Assembly: GCF_009497155.1 (NCBI RefSeq)
Contig: NZ_WINI01000009.1
Location: forward strand, 1-64,000
Reading direction: 5' to 3'
DNA length: 64,000 bases
Origin: Glaciimonas soli
GTDB taxonomy: Bacteria > Pseudomonadota > Gammaproteobacteria > Burkholderiales > Burkholderiaceae_D
Below are positions 27,934-35,802 of this stretch, piece by piece. Within the stretch, counting starts at the first letter, position 1; each line of letters opens with the position of its first letter. The translations under genes and the position numbers were made by a program. The notes under the pieces are model-generated. The model was not told the origin of the DNA. It was given only the letters and a program-made list of their open reading frames with translations, and did no database searches.

Positions 27934-28330
27934 CGTCGCCACACATGATCTCGAATTCATTTGCCAAGTCTTGCAAAGCAGCGTCGATCTGACGACCAAC
28001 CTCTTCGGCTACTTCTGGTGTGATACCGAGTTTACGTTCCAGATTATCGGGAACGGAGCGCAGCGTTTGTGCCAGCGATGCCAGAGCAGTTGCCGATGCC
28101 TGACGCACACCATTACGTGCCACATACTCACTTGATTTAATCTTGAATTCAAGTGTATTCAAGTCTGCTTTGATGGATTCGTTACGCGCCCGTGCTTCGT
28201 CGTAGTCGATGACGGTTTCTGGTTTTATATGGGTGTCGGATTTTCTGCCAGCGTTTCGGCGGGAACCGCCGTGCCCTCTATGAGAACTGCTGTTTTTGGC
28301 GTGATGAGCGGGAGCGTCTGGCAGTTCCAT
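27926..28330 (-). CDS. terminase small subunit (Nu1-like)
   Basis: The 134-residue product has a basic, Gly/His-rich N-terminus (HRGHGGSRRNAGRKSD), then a long helix (YDEARARNESIKADLNTLEF) and a C-terminal helical stretch (LAQTLRSVPDNLERKLGI). This is the layout of small terminase/Nu1-type packaging proteins of Burkholderiales prophages. Position before gpA and the eight-base overlap support it. It would recognise the cos region, expected in the non-coding DNA upstream (28331-28711). Confidence 0.78.
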   Translation of the reverse strand: MELPDAPAHHAKNSSSHRGHGGSRRNAGRKSDTHIKPETVIDYDEARARNESIKADLNTLEFKIKSSEYVARNGVRQASATALASLAQTLRSVPDNLERKLGITPEVAEEVGRQIDAALQDLANEFEIMCGDDE

Positions 28331-28711
28331 TTTGTCGGTTTATTGGCATAATCCGGCAGTGTAGTTGTTTATCGTTTAAATGTATATAATGCGTCTATTA
28401 TGCTAAACAACTTGATTAATCAAGTTTCACTTTCAGCAAAACTCTCAACCACCGCGCTTCTTCGTCCCCGCACCCAAAGTTTACGTTGTCAGGGTCCCCG
28501 TCGTCAATAAATATCGTTCAGATTTCAAAAGAGTTTCGCTCTGTGCTGCAGGCTTCCCTTTAGCTAAGTAAATCAATGTTTCTTTATGCGTCAACATACG
28601 CTAAACACATTTAACTTATAACTTCTATATATTTAGTTTTTCGCTAAACGATATGCACGCTGTATCCATTGCACCACACATTGTTTACTTTCACTAAAGG
28701 GATAGTCACGC
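28331..28711. promoter_or_regulatory. non-coding divergent region: probable cos site and promoters
   Basis: No gene is visible in these 381 bases between the leftward terminase operon and the rightward ArdA operon. A perfect 18-bp palindrome (AACTTGATTAATCAAGTT) lies at 28409-28426. The octamer CGCTAAAC occurs at 28599-28606 and 28642-28649, with TGCTAAAC at 28401, and CGCTAAAC recurs in the repressor region at 36193-36200. A phage regulator may therefore bind both regions. In lambda-like phages cos lies just upstream of the small terminase gene, so this is where cos is expected, though I cannot identify cosN. Confidence 0.5.
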
Positions 28712-28861
28712 ATGCATACGAAGCGTAATACAACAGCAACCCAACACTACACACCTTATGACTTTATCGGTCATCAGTTCGCCCTACCTGGTGCACGTCA
28801 TCCCAAACCTGCAACGCGCAACACTGGCTTAGTTGCCATCATCAAACGCTGGTTTGCATAA
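28712..28861 (+). CDS. 49-residue basic protein heading the accessory operon
   Basis: A short frame, MHTKRNTTATQHYTPYDFIG..., ends IIKRWFA and is rich in basic and small polar residues. An AAAGGG at 28696-28701 can serve as ribosome-binding site. Its stop is followed 12 bases later by the ArdA start, with AGGAG between. The pattern of closely packed genes downstream supports it as real. No family is recognised. Confidence 0.5.
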   Translation: MHTKRNTTATQHYTPYDFIGHQFALPGARHPKPATRNTGLVAIIKRWFA

Positions 28862-28873
28862 GGAGCGCAGCAC

Positions 28874-29392
28874 ATGACCTGCTACGCACAGCCAACGTAT
28901 TACGCGCAACCGTACAACATCACTGTTGACGGCTTTTTCTTTGAAGATTATGAAGAATACGAAACTAAAGCTGCAGCACTACGCGATAGCTTTGGTTATC
29001 CGGTAGAAGAATTCGAAATCCAGTACATCAGTGGTAACGATGGCGAACTGTTCGACGCCTGCAGCATTAGCCAAGGTTCTCTACATCTCTGGTTTGAGCA
29101 AATTATTGATCTCGATATAGAGCAACAAGCAGCACTTTTTTATCTCTGCAATAACGGTCACAGTCTCACCGAAGCATTACAGAAAATAGATGATGTTTGT
29201 CTGAGTACATGCAGCTTATCCGATGCAGCTAGCGAATTCTTTGATGAGTGTTATTTACAGGACTTGCCCAGCGCAATCTCTATGTATATCGACTATGACG
29301 CTTTCGCCCGTGACCAAGAGTTAAACGGCTATATGTCCGAGTTCTGCTATGTCGGCAAAACCTACACCTGCACCAACGCGACGGAATATTAA
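28874..29392 (+). CDS. ardA: ArdA-type antirestriction protein
   Basis: The 172-residue, strongly acidic product fits the ArdA DNA-mimic family. It has an N-terminal YNITVDGFFFEDYEEYETK unit, the middle FEIQYISGNDGE, and a C-terminal part with DLDIEQQAALFYLCNNG and MYIDYDAFARDQELNGY. ArdA proteins mimic B-form DNA and block type I restriction enzymes. Length matches (E. coli ArdA proteins are about 165-175). AGGAG precedes the ATG. It leads a rightward operon of small genes, probably expressed early when incoming phage DNA must escape restriction. The same prophage also encodes a C5 methyltransferase. Confidence 0.82.
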   Translation: MTCYAQPTYYAQPYNITVDGFFFEDYEEYETKAAALRDSFGYPVEEFEIQYISGNDGELFDACSISQGSLHLWFEQIIDLDIEQQAALFYLCNNGHSLTEALQKIDDVCLSTCSLSDAASEFFDECYLQDLPSAISMYIDYDAFARDQELNGYMSEFCYVGKTYTCTNATEY

Positions 29393-29394
29393 TC

Positions 29395-29592
29395 ATGCGC
29401 CGCGACAAAGCCAACATCCGCAGCAACTTGCAGCAACAGCACAACATCAATTTTGATGATGATTTTTTTACGCTGCGATTTCCTCAATTGAATGCATTAC
29501 ATGAAGCCGCCAAAGCATGCGGTTATCGCAAACCCCAGCATGCAAACGGCAGTCTTGCGTGCCACTTCTTTGCTTATTTGAACAAGAAATAG
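29395..29592 (+). CDS. small accessory-operon protein
   Basis: A 65-residue protein (MRRDKANIRSNLQQQHNINF...) starting two bases after the ArdA stop. It has a basic N-terminus, an acidic DDDFF segment and a C-terminal aromatic helix (CHFFAYLNKK). No family is recognised. It belongs to a chain of tightly spaced small genes typical of phage early operons. Confidence 0.62.
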   Translation: MRRDKANIRSNLQQQHNINFDDDFFTLRFPQLNALHEAAKACGYRKPQHANGSLACHFFAYLNKK

Positions 29593-29593
29593 C

Positions 29594-29761
29594 ATGACTA
29601 ATTTTATTTTGAAGTGCCTAGACGGCACACCGGTAGAACCTGAATACGAAGAACGTATCAGCAAACTAATCAGCAACGCCGCTGCTATTGAACTGCAAAT
29701 TGATATTGACGATTTAGAAGACTACGCAGAAGAACAACGCAAAAAGGAAAATAAAAAATGA
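29594..29761 (+). CDS. 55-residue acidic protein
   Basis: The frame MTNFILKCLDGTPVEPEYEE... ends in a strongly charged helix (DDLEDYAEEQRKKENKK). Its start is one base after the previous stop and its TGA overlaps the ATG of the next gene (ATGA), which is good evidence for translation. It is strongly acidic. Function is unknown. Confidence 0.6.
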   Translation: MTNFILKCLDGTPVEPEYEERISKLISNAAAIELQIDIDDLEDYAEEQRKKENKK

Positions 29762-29949
29762 CAGGTACTTGCCCGCATTGTGGATCAAATGATACCGGTC
29801 CAACCGGCTCATCTAGTAATACCTATAAATCAGATTTTTTGCGTTGCAATAGATGCGGCGCGACCTGGAATATCTTTGTACCAGCCGCAGTAAAGAAGCA
29901 GCGCACAGAGCGTATTGTTCACGTTCACAAATTAGAGGCGGTCAAATGA
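29758..29949 (+). CDS. zinc-ribbon protein, 63 residues
   Basis: MTGTCPHCGSNDTG ... LRCNRCGATW contains a classic two-knuckle zinc ribbon (CPHC and CNRC), followed by a short basic tail. Such small phage ribbons usually bind nucleic acid or polymerase, but no role is assigned. It overlaps both neighbours by ATGA junctions. Confidence 0.65.
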   Translation: MTGTCPHCGSNDTGPTGSSSNTYKSDFLRCNRCGATWNIFVPAAVKKQRTERIVHVHKLEAVK

Positions 29950-30533
29950 GCCGCCATATCGACATTGCAGACGGCGACATTATCACTAAAGGCGGCTTAC
30001 GCTTTCGTATCAATATCACGCGAGATGATAGCGCCGCTCTACCATGGATAGATTGCGAAGGTCACGGCGTTGTCAGCGACTGGACTAGCCGTGATAAGCG
30101 ACCGGGTGAACGTATTTTATGCACTTCTTACGGCGGCGCATCGCATCGGTTTTATGATGTGGCTACAAGCATGAAGATTGCCAGACGCGACAAGTGGAGT
30201 TCGGGCGAATGGTTGCCAAATCCCGCCACTGTCGGCATGGAACGCGCCCGCACGGTCGAGAAAGATTTTGAATATCTACGCGCATGGTGTAACGATGAAT
30301 GGCATTACGTCGGCATCAGTGTAACGCTGTTATCAAATAGTGATAACGCCATTACCAACTATAACTATGTGCTACGGGGTATTGAATCAAATTCAGATGA
30401 TTACTTGCAGCAGGTCACACATGATTTTATGGATGAAATGATTAAACAGCATACGAAAGAAACACACGAAGCTGATTATTGGGCAGAGCGTGATGTAATC
30501 ACCAGCGACAAATTTACACGGGAAAGAAAATGA
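29946..30533 (+). CDS. accessory-operon protein, unknown
   Basis: From the ATG at 29946 (overlapping the previous TGA) the product is 195 residues, MSRHIDIADGDIITKGG. A longer frame from 29853 is open but would overlap the zinc-ribbon gene by ~100 bases, so the later start is preferred. The sequence is mixed alpha/beta with many Trp and Asp residues and a C-terminal charged helix. I do not recognise a family. The ATGA junctions at both ends show operon membership. Confidence 0.65.
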   Translation: MSRHIDIADGDIITKGGLRFRINITRDDSAALPWIDCEGHGVVSDWTSRDKRPGERILCTSYGGASHRFYDVATSMKIARRDKWSSGEWLPNPATVGMERARTVEKDFEYLRAWCNDEWHYVGISVTLLSNSDNAITNYNYVLRGIESNSDDYLQQVTHDFMDEMIKQHTKETHEADYWAERDVITSDKFTRERK

Positions 30534-30736
30534 CCCGGCCAACAAGCAAACCCCAAACCCTTTTATGTTGCTGCTGCGGTGGTTATATCAAAGGTCGCCA
30601 GTGGTGCAATCAAGACACCGGCCACGGCCTGGGTTCGTGCTGCATCGTTCGCTGTGCGCGTGGCATGACAGCAGAGGATATACACCGCACTTACGGTGAA
30701 CGCAGTGTGCATTATGATATTGAGGATAAGGTATAA
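30530..30736 (+). CDS. cysteine-rich small protein
   Basis: A 68-residue protein with a dense cysteine pattern (LLCCCCGGYIKGRQWCNQ and LGSCCIVRCARG), probably binding zinc, and an acidic C-terminus. It overlaps the upstream stop by four bases. The pattern resembles small phage zinc proteins sometimes found near early operons. Function is unknown. Confidence 0.62.
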   Translation: MTRPTSKPQTLLCCCCGGYIKGRQWCNQDTGHGLGSCCIVRCARGMTAEDIHRTYGERSVHYDIEDKV

Positions 30737-30742
30737 AGCATC

Positions 30743-30949
30743 ATGCGAAAAATAGACTATCAACACTTAGCCGACATACTCCACGCTGAACTTAAAGCGG
30801 CAAACGCGATACTAGAAAACGACACACGCAACGCCGCCGCATTAGCCCGTAAATCATGCGTCACGTTTATTTCTCTTTCTTTTGCACAGCGTGCCAACGT
30901 CAACCAAGAAATATTTTTAGCAGCGTGTAATGGTCGTACAAAAATGTAA
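30743..30949 (+). CDS. last gene of accessory operon, unknown
   Basis: A 68-residue mainly helical protein (MRKIDYQHLADILHAELKAA), six bases after the previous stop and 39 bases before a strong terminator hairpin. It probably closes the ArdA operon. No family is recognised. Confidence 0.58.
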   Translation: MRKIDYQHLADILHAELKAANAILENDTRNAAALARKSCVTFISLSFAQRANVNQEIFLAACNGRTKM

Positions 30950-30988
30950 CTCGTCACACACTGTTTAGCCGCACTACAGCGGCAAAGC

Positions 30989-31047
30989 AAAAAGCCTAGG
31001 GGCCGTCTATTCGCAGCAATGCGGATGTATGGTCCTTAGGCTTTTTT
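30989..31047 (+). terminator. strong Rho-independent terminator after accessory operon
   Basis: The arms AAAAAGCCTAGGGGCC and GGTCCTTAGGCTTTTT pair over 16 bp (with G-U pairs), with a small inner hairpin (CGCA-GCAA-TGCG) and a T run. The A run on the other side makes it able to work in both directions. It ends the 28.7-30.95 kb operon. Confidence 0.85.
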
Positions 31048-31145
31048 ACGTGTATCAATTTTTAACAAAAATGGGGTTGGTTTTAATGGTCGTTTCGCCA
31101 CCGTCATCGTATAGTTCGCTTTTTACTTACTTTGAAGAAAATTTC

Positions 31146-31391
31146 ATGGGAATAATTGCTTGGTTAATCGTTGGTGTCATCGCTGGCTGGTTAGCGGGCG
31201 TAGTGGTCAAAGGCGGGGGCTTCGGTATCGCTATTGATATGATCATCGGGGTAGTTGGTGCCTTTATTGGTGGGTGGCTTGCAGGGAAATTTGGTATTCA
31301 TATCAGTAGTGGCTGGATTGATTCGGTCATCACCGCCACCGGTGGGGCGATTATTCTGCTATTCATATTGCGACTGATCAAACAGACTTAA
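31146..31391 (+). CDS. GlsB/YeaQ/YmgE-family small membrane protein
   Basis: From the ATG at 31146 the 81-residue product is MGIIAWLIVGVIAGWLAG.... It has three glycine-rich membrane helices and the motif GGGFGIAIDMIIGVVGAFIG, typical of the transglycosylase-associated/stress-response family. The frame opens at 31029, but this family starts at MGIIAW. It stands alone between two terminators and is a common chromosomal stress gene, so here it is probably a lysogenic-conversion moron. Precise function in the family is unsettled. Confidence 0.85.
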   Translation: MGIIAWLIVGVIAGWLAGVVVKGGGFGIAIDMIIGVVGAFIGGWLAGKFGIHISSGWIDSVITATGGAIILLFILRLIKQT

Positions 31392-31405
31392 CGGTGTAAA
31401 AAATT

Positions 31406-31448
31406 CAGGTGCTATCGACTTGCCCATGCGGCATGCGCCTGTTTTTTT
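31406..31448 (+). terminator. terminator after GlsB-like gene
   Basis: CAGGTGC pairs with GCGCCTG around an inner TGCC/GGCA stem, followed by a run of eight T. It lies 15 bases after the GlsB-like stop, making that gene an isolated transcription unit. Confidence 0.75.
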
Positions 31449-32074
31449 TCTATCAAACACTCAACATGCATGAATAATCTACGATCACTTATTTTTGTAT
31501 GCATGTGTTGTTTTTTGATCGCACGCACAAAATATTTTGCCGATACTTCGCTCAAAGAATGAGTAATGACGATGCCGCATTCAGCGTGCTTCACGCATGC
31601 AAGCGCACTACATGCAGCGATGTAGTACGCGGCATAGATACCCAAAATTTAGCAAGCGATGCGCAATCCTTGTGCAAATAATTTTCAAATTTCGACCGCA
31701 CTCCTCTATGAAATAGCGAAGATACCCACGAACCACCGCCACCATCTTCTTGCAATAAATTATTTCAAAAAAAGCTTGCCAGTTCAATTTTGAAATGACT
31801 AACCAACTCAGATTTCTACGATAGTTTTACTTTTTTGTAACCGTCAGAAATGACAGCTAGGCTACGTAACAAGCTTCGACGATAGTGCCGCTCCACAATA
31901 AAATGCACGGAGACTCACACAACACTAACCACGCATTGTGGTGCAATACCTGCCGTATTTTTCCACTATCAAAAACCAAGAGCACTTGATCGTCAACAGC
32001 ATCTATCCGATACCTGTTGTAGTCATTGTATCGACGAATCAATACGAATACTTTACAAAAGGGAAGCAGTTTTT
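31449..32074. other. stretch without a convincing gene
   Basis: Only short overlapping frames on both strands occur here, with unbalanced composition (many His, Cys and Met codons) and no ribosome-binding sites. The DNA is AT-rich toward 31.7-31.85 kb. I see no hairpin or repeat I would defend. Promoters for the next small gene could be here. Confidence 0.4.
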
Positions 32075-32362
32075 ATGAGTATCAGTTTTTCCGAAGCAAT
32101 GAACATCATCACCAACATGCGGCACTTACACAGTGGGGCGGCTCTGAATATAGCTCACATGCAACACTTCTGCCACCATGTTCTCACACACTACGGACAA
32201 CTGTATCGCACGCCGGTGCAGAATAATCTCAACTTGCTTGATCAATGCATCGATTCTCATCTGACTACCATTGGGATCAATTCACAAGAACTAGATGATG
32301 CCAAGCAAGCGCTACAGCAAGCTAGCGAGGCATTGCAGGCAATTGATCCGAAGCAAATTTAA
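32075..32362 (+). CDS. small helical protein, unknown
   Basis: A 95-residue protein (MSISFSEAMNIITNMRHLHS...) that is almost wholly helical with many His and Gln residues and ends in an Ala/Gln-rich coiled-coil-like helix (ELDDAKQALQQASEAL). GGGAAG lies upstream of the ATG. It is isolated between non-coding stretches in the phage accessory region. No family is recognised. Confidence 0.6.
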   Translation: MSISFSEAMNIITNMRHLHSGAALNIAHMQHFCHHVLTHYGQLYRTPVQNNLNLLDQCIDSHLTTIGINSQELDDAKQALQQASEALQAIDPKQI

Positions 32363-32540
32363 TTAACGCGCTGTACCGTTGCACAGCATCTTAATTAACG
32401 CCACTGGCAACGATTGCAATCAACGCACGCACTGCCATCGCCCGGGTAGGTTGATGTTAGTGCGCATGTCACGTTTTGCCTGATTTACTACTCCCCTCCT
32501 TTTGTACGGCCCTTCTTAGGGGCACTTTTCCAGAGCACTT

Positions 32541-32963
32541 TCAGTGGCAGTTTTGCGGGCTAAAATATTGTGGCGGTTTGGTGTACATCACCATCGGCAC
32601 TAAACCACTCTCTTCCAGTTGACGCCGCAATTGCTGAATGCGTCGTTCATGCAAACCCGTTTCAAATGCAATTTCTTTTGCCCCCATACCCCGTACCATC
32701 AGGTCACTGATATGGCGGTTACGCCTATCGACTTCATCAGCGCGATTGATCGGTATCGTCAGATGTTCATTACCCCACTCTTCCACCAAACGCTTAAACG
32801 CCGCTAGACCGATCAGCTTTGCCACCGCATGCTGTTCGTAAGCATGACCGGGAATATATAAATTGCTGCCACCGAACCATGCGGTGATGCGTAAGGTGGC
32901 ACTAAAGCCGATGACGTTAGCGATGTCGTCCAGGTTGGTATTAGGTCGTTCCATTGTCGTCAT
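32541..32963 (-). CDS. Mor/C-like transcription activator
   Basis: The 140-residue product has a C-terminal helix-turn-helix (ISDLMVRGMGAKEIAFETGL then ERRIQQLRRQLEESG). The preceding FGGSNLYIPG and LVEEWGNEHLTIPI segments resemble the Mor activator family of Mu-like phages. Such proteins turn on middle or late phage promoters. It is the last gene of the leftward replication block, a sensible place for a late activator of this prophage. Family assignment is by motif pattern; the regulated promoter is not identified. Confidence 0.7.
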   Translation of the reverse strand: MTTMERPNTNLDDIANVIGFSATLRITAWFGGSNLYIPGHAYEQHAVAKLIGLAAFKRLVEEWGNEHLTIPINRADEVDRRNRHISDLMVRGMGAKEIAFETGLHERRIQQLRRQLEESGLVPMVMYTKPPQYFSPQNCH

Positions 32964-32998
32964 GTTTCAACTTTCATAAAATGCCCAGATCAGGCGGT

Positions 32999-34117
32999 TC
33001 ATGCAACGCGCTTCAACTTGCTCGCCGCTTCCTTCATTGCTGCCAAACCGGCATTGACGGCCTCTGGGGAACGCTTGCCTACCGCATCCGGTACCGGGTT
33101 TGGCACTGCAACAAGAAGGGGGGCGGGAGCCTTGCCGCCATTGGCAATAGCAGCTTCGATCCGCGCCTTAAGAGCCGGTGTATGCTCGCCTGGTCTTGCC
33201 TGGAGACCCATCTCTGCCGCCTTCGCCAGAATCAATTCCTCGGACGACCACCATGGCGATACGGTTTTGCGTTCACCGCTAAGCCTCTGGCAAACCGCCT
33301 TCAAAAATGAAGCTGGGTCCGCTGGTTGCTCGACTACCGCCGTTCGCACAGCATCGAGAACGATGTCGGTGCCGTAGTCGCCAACCAGCTTGCCGACGAA
33401 GGAGCCGCACTGAGCCTCTGGCATGCCGCCTTGTGCCAACAGCGATTTTGCACAGCGCCATAGTTCCTGCTTCGTCTTCTCTCCGATTTTTTTGGTGTCG
33501 GGGTTTTGCCCTGCGGATTCCGGGGACGGCGGCTGGCCGCCCGATCCGTTAGGATCGGAAGCTTTTACATCCTGCTTCTGCTTCTGTTCCTGTTCCTGTT
33601 CCTGATTAGGACATGTCTTTGCCATAGTCTTCACCGTAGGCTTCGTGAAAGACTTATCGAAAGCCTTGGCGAAAGCCTCTCCGAGCACATGGATACTGGC
33701 TTTGATGGATTCATATGCCTCCAACTTTAGGTCACATTCAGGGATCAAATCCCACTCTGATGCCCAAGATGTCACGACATTGGGTGACTCTGGTTTATTG
33801 CACTTGATAGCGTTCGGCACCCAAACAACCTTAGCTTTCCAGTCGGCTTTGACAATACCTTCAGATAAGGCTTCCTTGAAGGCTTTGTCGAAGTCTTCCA
33901 ACTCCCAATCTAATTCTTCCGCCATGGCTGCCCGGCCTGAACGAAAAAGACCAGGAACCGGACCAGTATGCGGTCCAGTCAGCAGGAATAGCCACAGCCC
34001 TTGTCCGCACGGCGGTATCGGCGTGAGATTCCGAAATTTCTCATCTCCCCACATACGAACTTCTATTTTCCGGTAACGGGATTTTTTCTCAGGCTTATTT
34101 GTTTGCTCGATCATCAC
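32999..34117 (-). CDS. phage replication protein (O/DnaT-like)
   Basis: The 372-residue product begins with a winged-helix-like domain (RKIEVRMWGDEKFRNLTPIP; GPHTGPVPGLFRSGRAAMAE). It continues through a Gln/Glu/Lys linker (QEQEQEQKQKQ) to a C-terminal helical domain (SLLAQGGMPEAQCGSFVGKL). This layout is common to phage replication initiators that recruit helicase. Neighbouring HNH-like, methyltransferase and Cro-like genes form the early leftward operon. The start overlaps the previous stop (TGATG). Origin binding is inferred, not seen. Confidence 0.75.
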   Translation of the reverse strand: MMIEQTNKPEKKSRYRKIEVRMWGDEKFRNLTPIPPCGQGLWLFLLTGPHTGPVPGLFRSGRAAMAEELDWELEDFDKAFKEALSEGIVKADWKAKVVWVPNAIKCNKPESPNVVTSWASEWDLIPECDLKLEAYESIKASIHVLGEAFAKAFDKSFTKPTVKTMAKTCPNQEQEQEQKQKQDVKASDPNGSGGQPPSPESAGQNPDTKKIGEKTKQELWRCAKSLLAQGGMPEAQCGSFVGKLVGDYGTDIVLDAVRTAVVEQPADPASFLKAVCQRLSGERKTVSPWWSSEELILAKAAEMGLQARPGEHTPALKARIEAAIANGGKAPAPLLVAVPNPVPDAVGKRSPEAVNAGLAAMKEAASKLKRVA

Positions 34118-34557
34118 TCAATTCCTAATTTTCTATGCGTATCAGCAATGTAGCCGGTCGTGCGAGCATCGGCCTCTTCACGCGTCATACCTATGCATTG
34201 GTCATGCTTAAAGTGACAACCAACAATGCCAGGACGATCACAGCACAGTGGAAATGTTGCAAGATAATTGGCTTTCAACCCTGCACCCTTACCGTCTTGG
34301 TAGCGATTGCTGTGAGCAGCTTGAGAAAATGTCTCCACTCCACAGTTAGCGCATGGCAGTGACACGACACGCTGGTAATGTGCACGTTCAATTGTCGGCA
34401 CAGCCTTAGCCCGCACCTTCATGCGCGTTATTTTCATTCTCGATAGCTGGGACGACCTGAGCGATCTTGGATGAGGAGATTTCCGCGTAGGTTTGCCGTT
34501 GAGATAAAACGGCACTACGGCAGGGATGCGTATTTTTTGCGCTACTGTGACCTGCAT
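34114..34557 (-). CDS. HNH/NinG-type (DUF1364-like) zinc protein
   Basis: The 147-residue product has CANC (Cys69/Cys72), AHSN (His82), the K-G-x-G-L-K-A segment, PLCC and GCHFKHDQ (Cys114/His115, His118). This is the spacing of phage recombination/HNH-fold proteins such as DUF1364 and Ref/NinG relatives, which act as nucleases or recombination helpers. The N-terminal 50 residues are basic and proline-rich. It overlaps the methyltransferase gene by 16 bases and the replication gene by four. Confidence 0.75.
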   Translation of the reverse strand: MQVTVAQKIRIPAVVPFYLNGKPTRKSPHPRSLRSSQLSRMKITRMKVRAKAVPTIERAHYQRVVSLPCANCGVETFSQAAHSNRYQDGKGAGLKANYLATFPLCCDRPGIVGCHFKHDQCIGMTREEADARTTGYIADTHRKLGIE

Positions 34558-35798
34558 TGCCGCTCATCCTTAAAAAATTCCATAAACGCAATCTGCTGGC
34601 CTATCCACGCCATCACCGGCACCGCCATGCTGTTGCCTAAAGCCCGGTAGCGCACACCACCGGATGCTAATTTCTTGCCATGCATGACTTTGGTGTAATG
34701 ACGCGGAAAACCTTGCAACACTTCGCACTCTTCTTCAGTCAACCGGCGTACCGTCATATCTGGTTGCATTACTCCATCGTGCCGCCCACCGGAACCCCCA
34801 CGCTGTAATGTCCCTGCCAGCTCAATGGAGGCAGTCAATTCTTCGCTCCAACCGATAGCAACAGCGTGTTGATCTGTTGTAGTAAGAGTGGGGGCGATGT
34901 GTTCACAAACCCCAAAACCATTGCCGCCATGTTGATCTTGCCGACCAATGACATTGCCTTGTATGCCGTAGACTGCAATCGGCGCTTCATGATTGCAGCT
35001 TAATGTCGGCGCTATCTGATGCGTGATTTCTGCGCCACCCTGACCGGTCGCCAGGCAGGTGACAATCAGATTGTCAGAGCCGTCTCCTCTGTCACTTTTT
35101 TGAGTGCTAGCAGTAACGGTGCTGGCAATTTCTTGCCCCGTGCTTCGGCGCGGCGCATGATCCCCGCGCAGGCTGTCGCGCTCAAGTAATATCGGCGGTC
35201 TACCCTGCCACGCTCCAAAATCTGCGACAACGAACACGCGACGCCGCCGTTGCGCCACTCCGAAATACTGCGCGTCCAAAGTGGACCACTCGACCATTGC
35301 TTCTTCGCCGATAGCACAACCTTCCGATCCCCAGCCTTTCGGTGGCGCGCTGGGCTGTTCGCGCATACCTGCCAGTTGTGCAACCACTGCTGCAAAGTCG
35401 GCTCCGGCGTTACTGCTAAATGCGCCGGGGACGTTTTCCCATAGGGCGTAGCGCAAATTGCAGTGCTTTCTTGCCCACTGGATAATATTGATGGCTGTAT
35501 AAAACAAACCACTGCGTGTGCTGCTTCCATCTGCATGAGTAAATCCTTGTCGTTTGCCTGCCACGCTCAAATCCTGGCAGGGTGAGCCAAATACAATCAG
35601 GTCGATGTTGCCTAATAACGCGATATCCAACTCGGTGATCTTGGTGACATCACCGAGATTGGGGATAGTGGGATAATGATGCGCCAGCACCGAACACGGA
35701 AACAGTTCGATCTCGGCGACGGCCACGCATTCCCATCCCAATGGTTGCCACGCGACGCTAGCCGCTTCTATACCCGAGAACAGTGAGAGATAACGCAT
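34542..35798 (-). CDS. C5 cytosine DNA methyltransferase
   Basis: From the ATG at 35798 the 418-residue product has all the main motifs. These are motif I LFSGIEAAS (6-14), the catalytic motif IV GSPCQDLS with Cys74, motif VI ENVPG, motif VIII QRRRRVF, then a long variable target-recognition region. It ends with RRLTEEECEVLQGFP and RALGNSMAVPVM (IX-X). A frame extension to 35822 is possible. No cognate restriction enzyme lies beside it, so it is a solitary phage methylase, probably protecting phage DNA. The target sequence cannot be read from the protein. It works logically with ArdA in antirestriction. Confidence 0.93.
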   Translation of the reverse strand: MRYLSLFSGIEAASVAWQPLGWECVAVAEIELFPCSVLAHHYPTIPNLGDVTKITELDIALLGNIDLIVFGSPCQDLSVAGKRQGFTHADGSSTRSGLFYTAINIIQWARKHCNLRYALWENVPGAFSSNAGADFAAVVAQLAGMREQPSAPPKGWGSEGCAIGEEAMVEWSTLDAQYFGVAQRRRRVFVVADFGAWQGRPPILLERDSLRGDHAPRRSTGQEIASTVTASTQKSDRGDGSDNLIVTCLATGQGGAEITHQIAPTLSCNHEAPIAVYGIQGNVIGRQDQHGGNGFGVCEHIAPTLTTTDQHAVAIGWSEELTASIELAGTLQRGGSGGRHDGVMQPDMTVRRLTEEECEVLQGFPRHYTKVMHGKKLASGGVRYRALGNSMAVPVMAWIGQQIAFMEFFKDERQCRSQ

Positions 35799-35802
35799 GC
35801 GA

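Noticed and set aside
29853-29945. An upstream start for the 29.9-30.5 kb gene.
   Set aside because: It would overlap the zinc-ribbon gene by about 100 bases, while the later ATG makes an ATGA junction like its neighbours.
31412-31681. Overlapping short frames on both strands after the GlsB-like gene.
   Set aside because: No ribosome-binding sites, odd composition (many His, Cys and Met), and the frames overlap a terminator.
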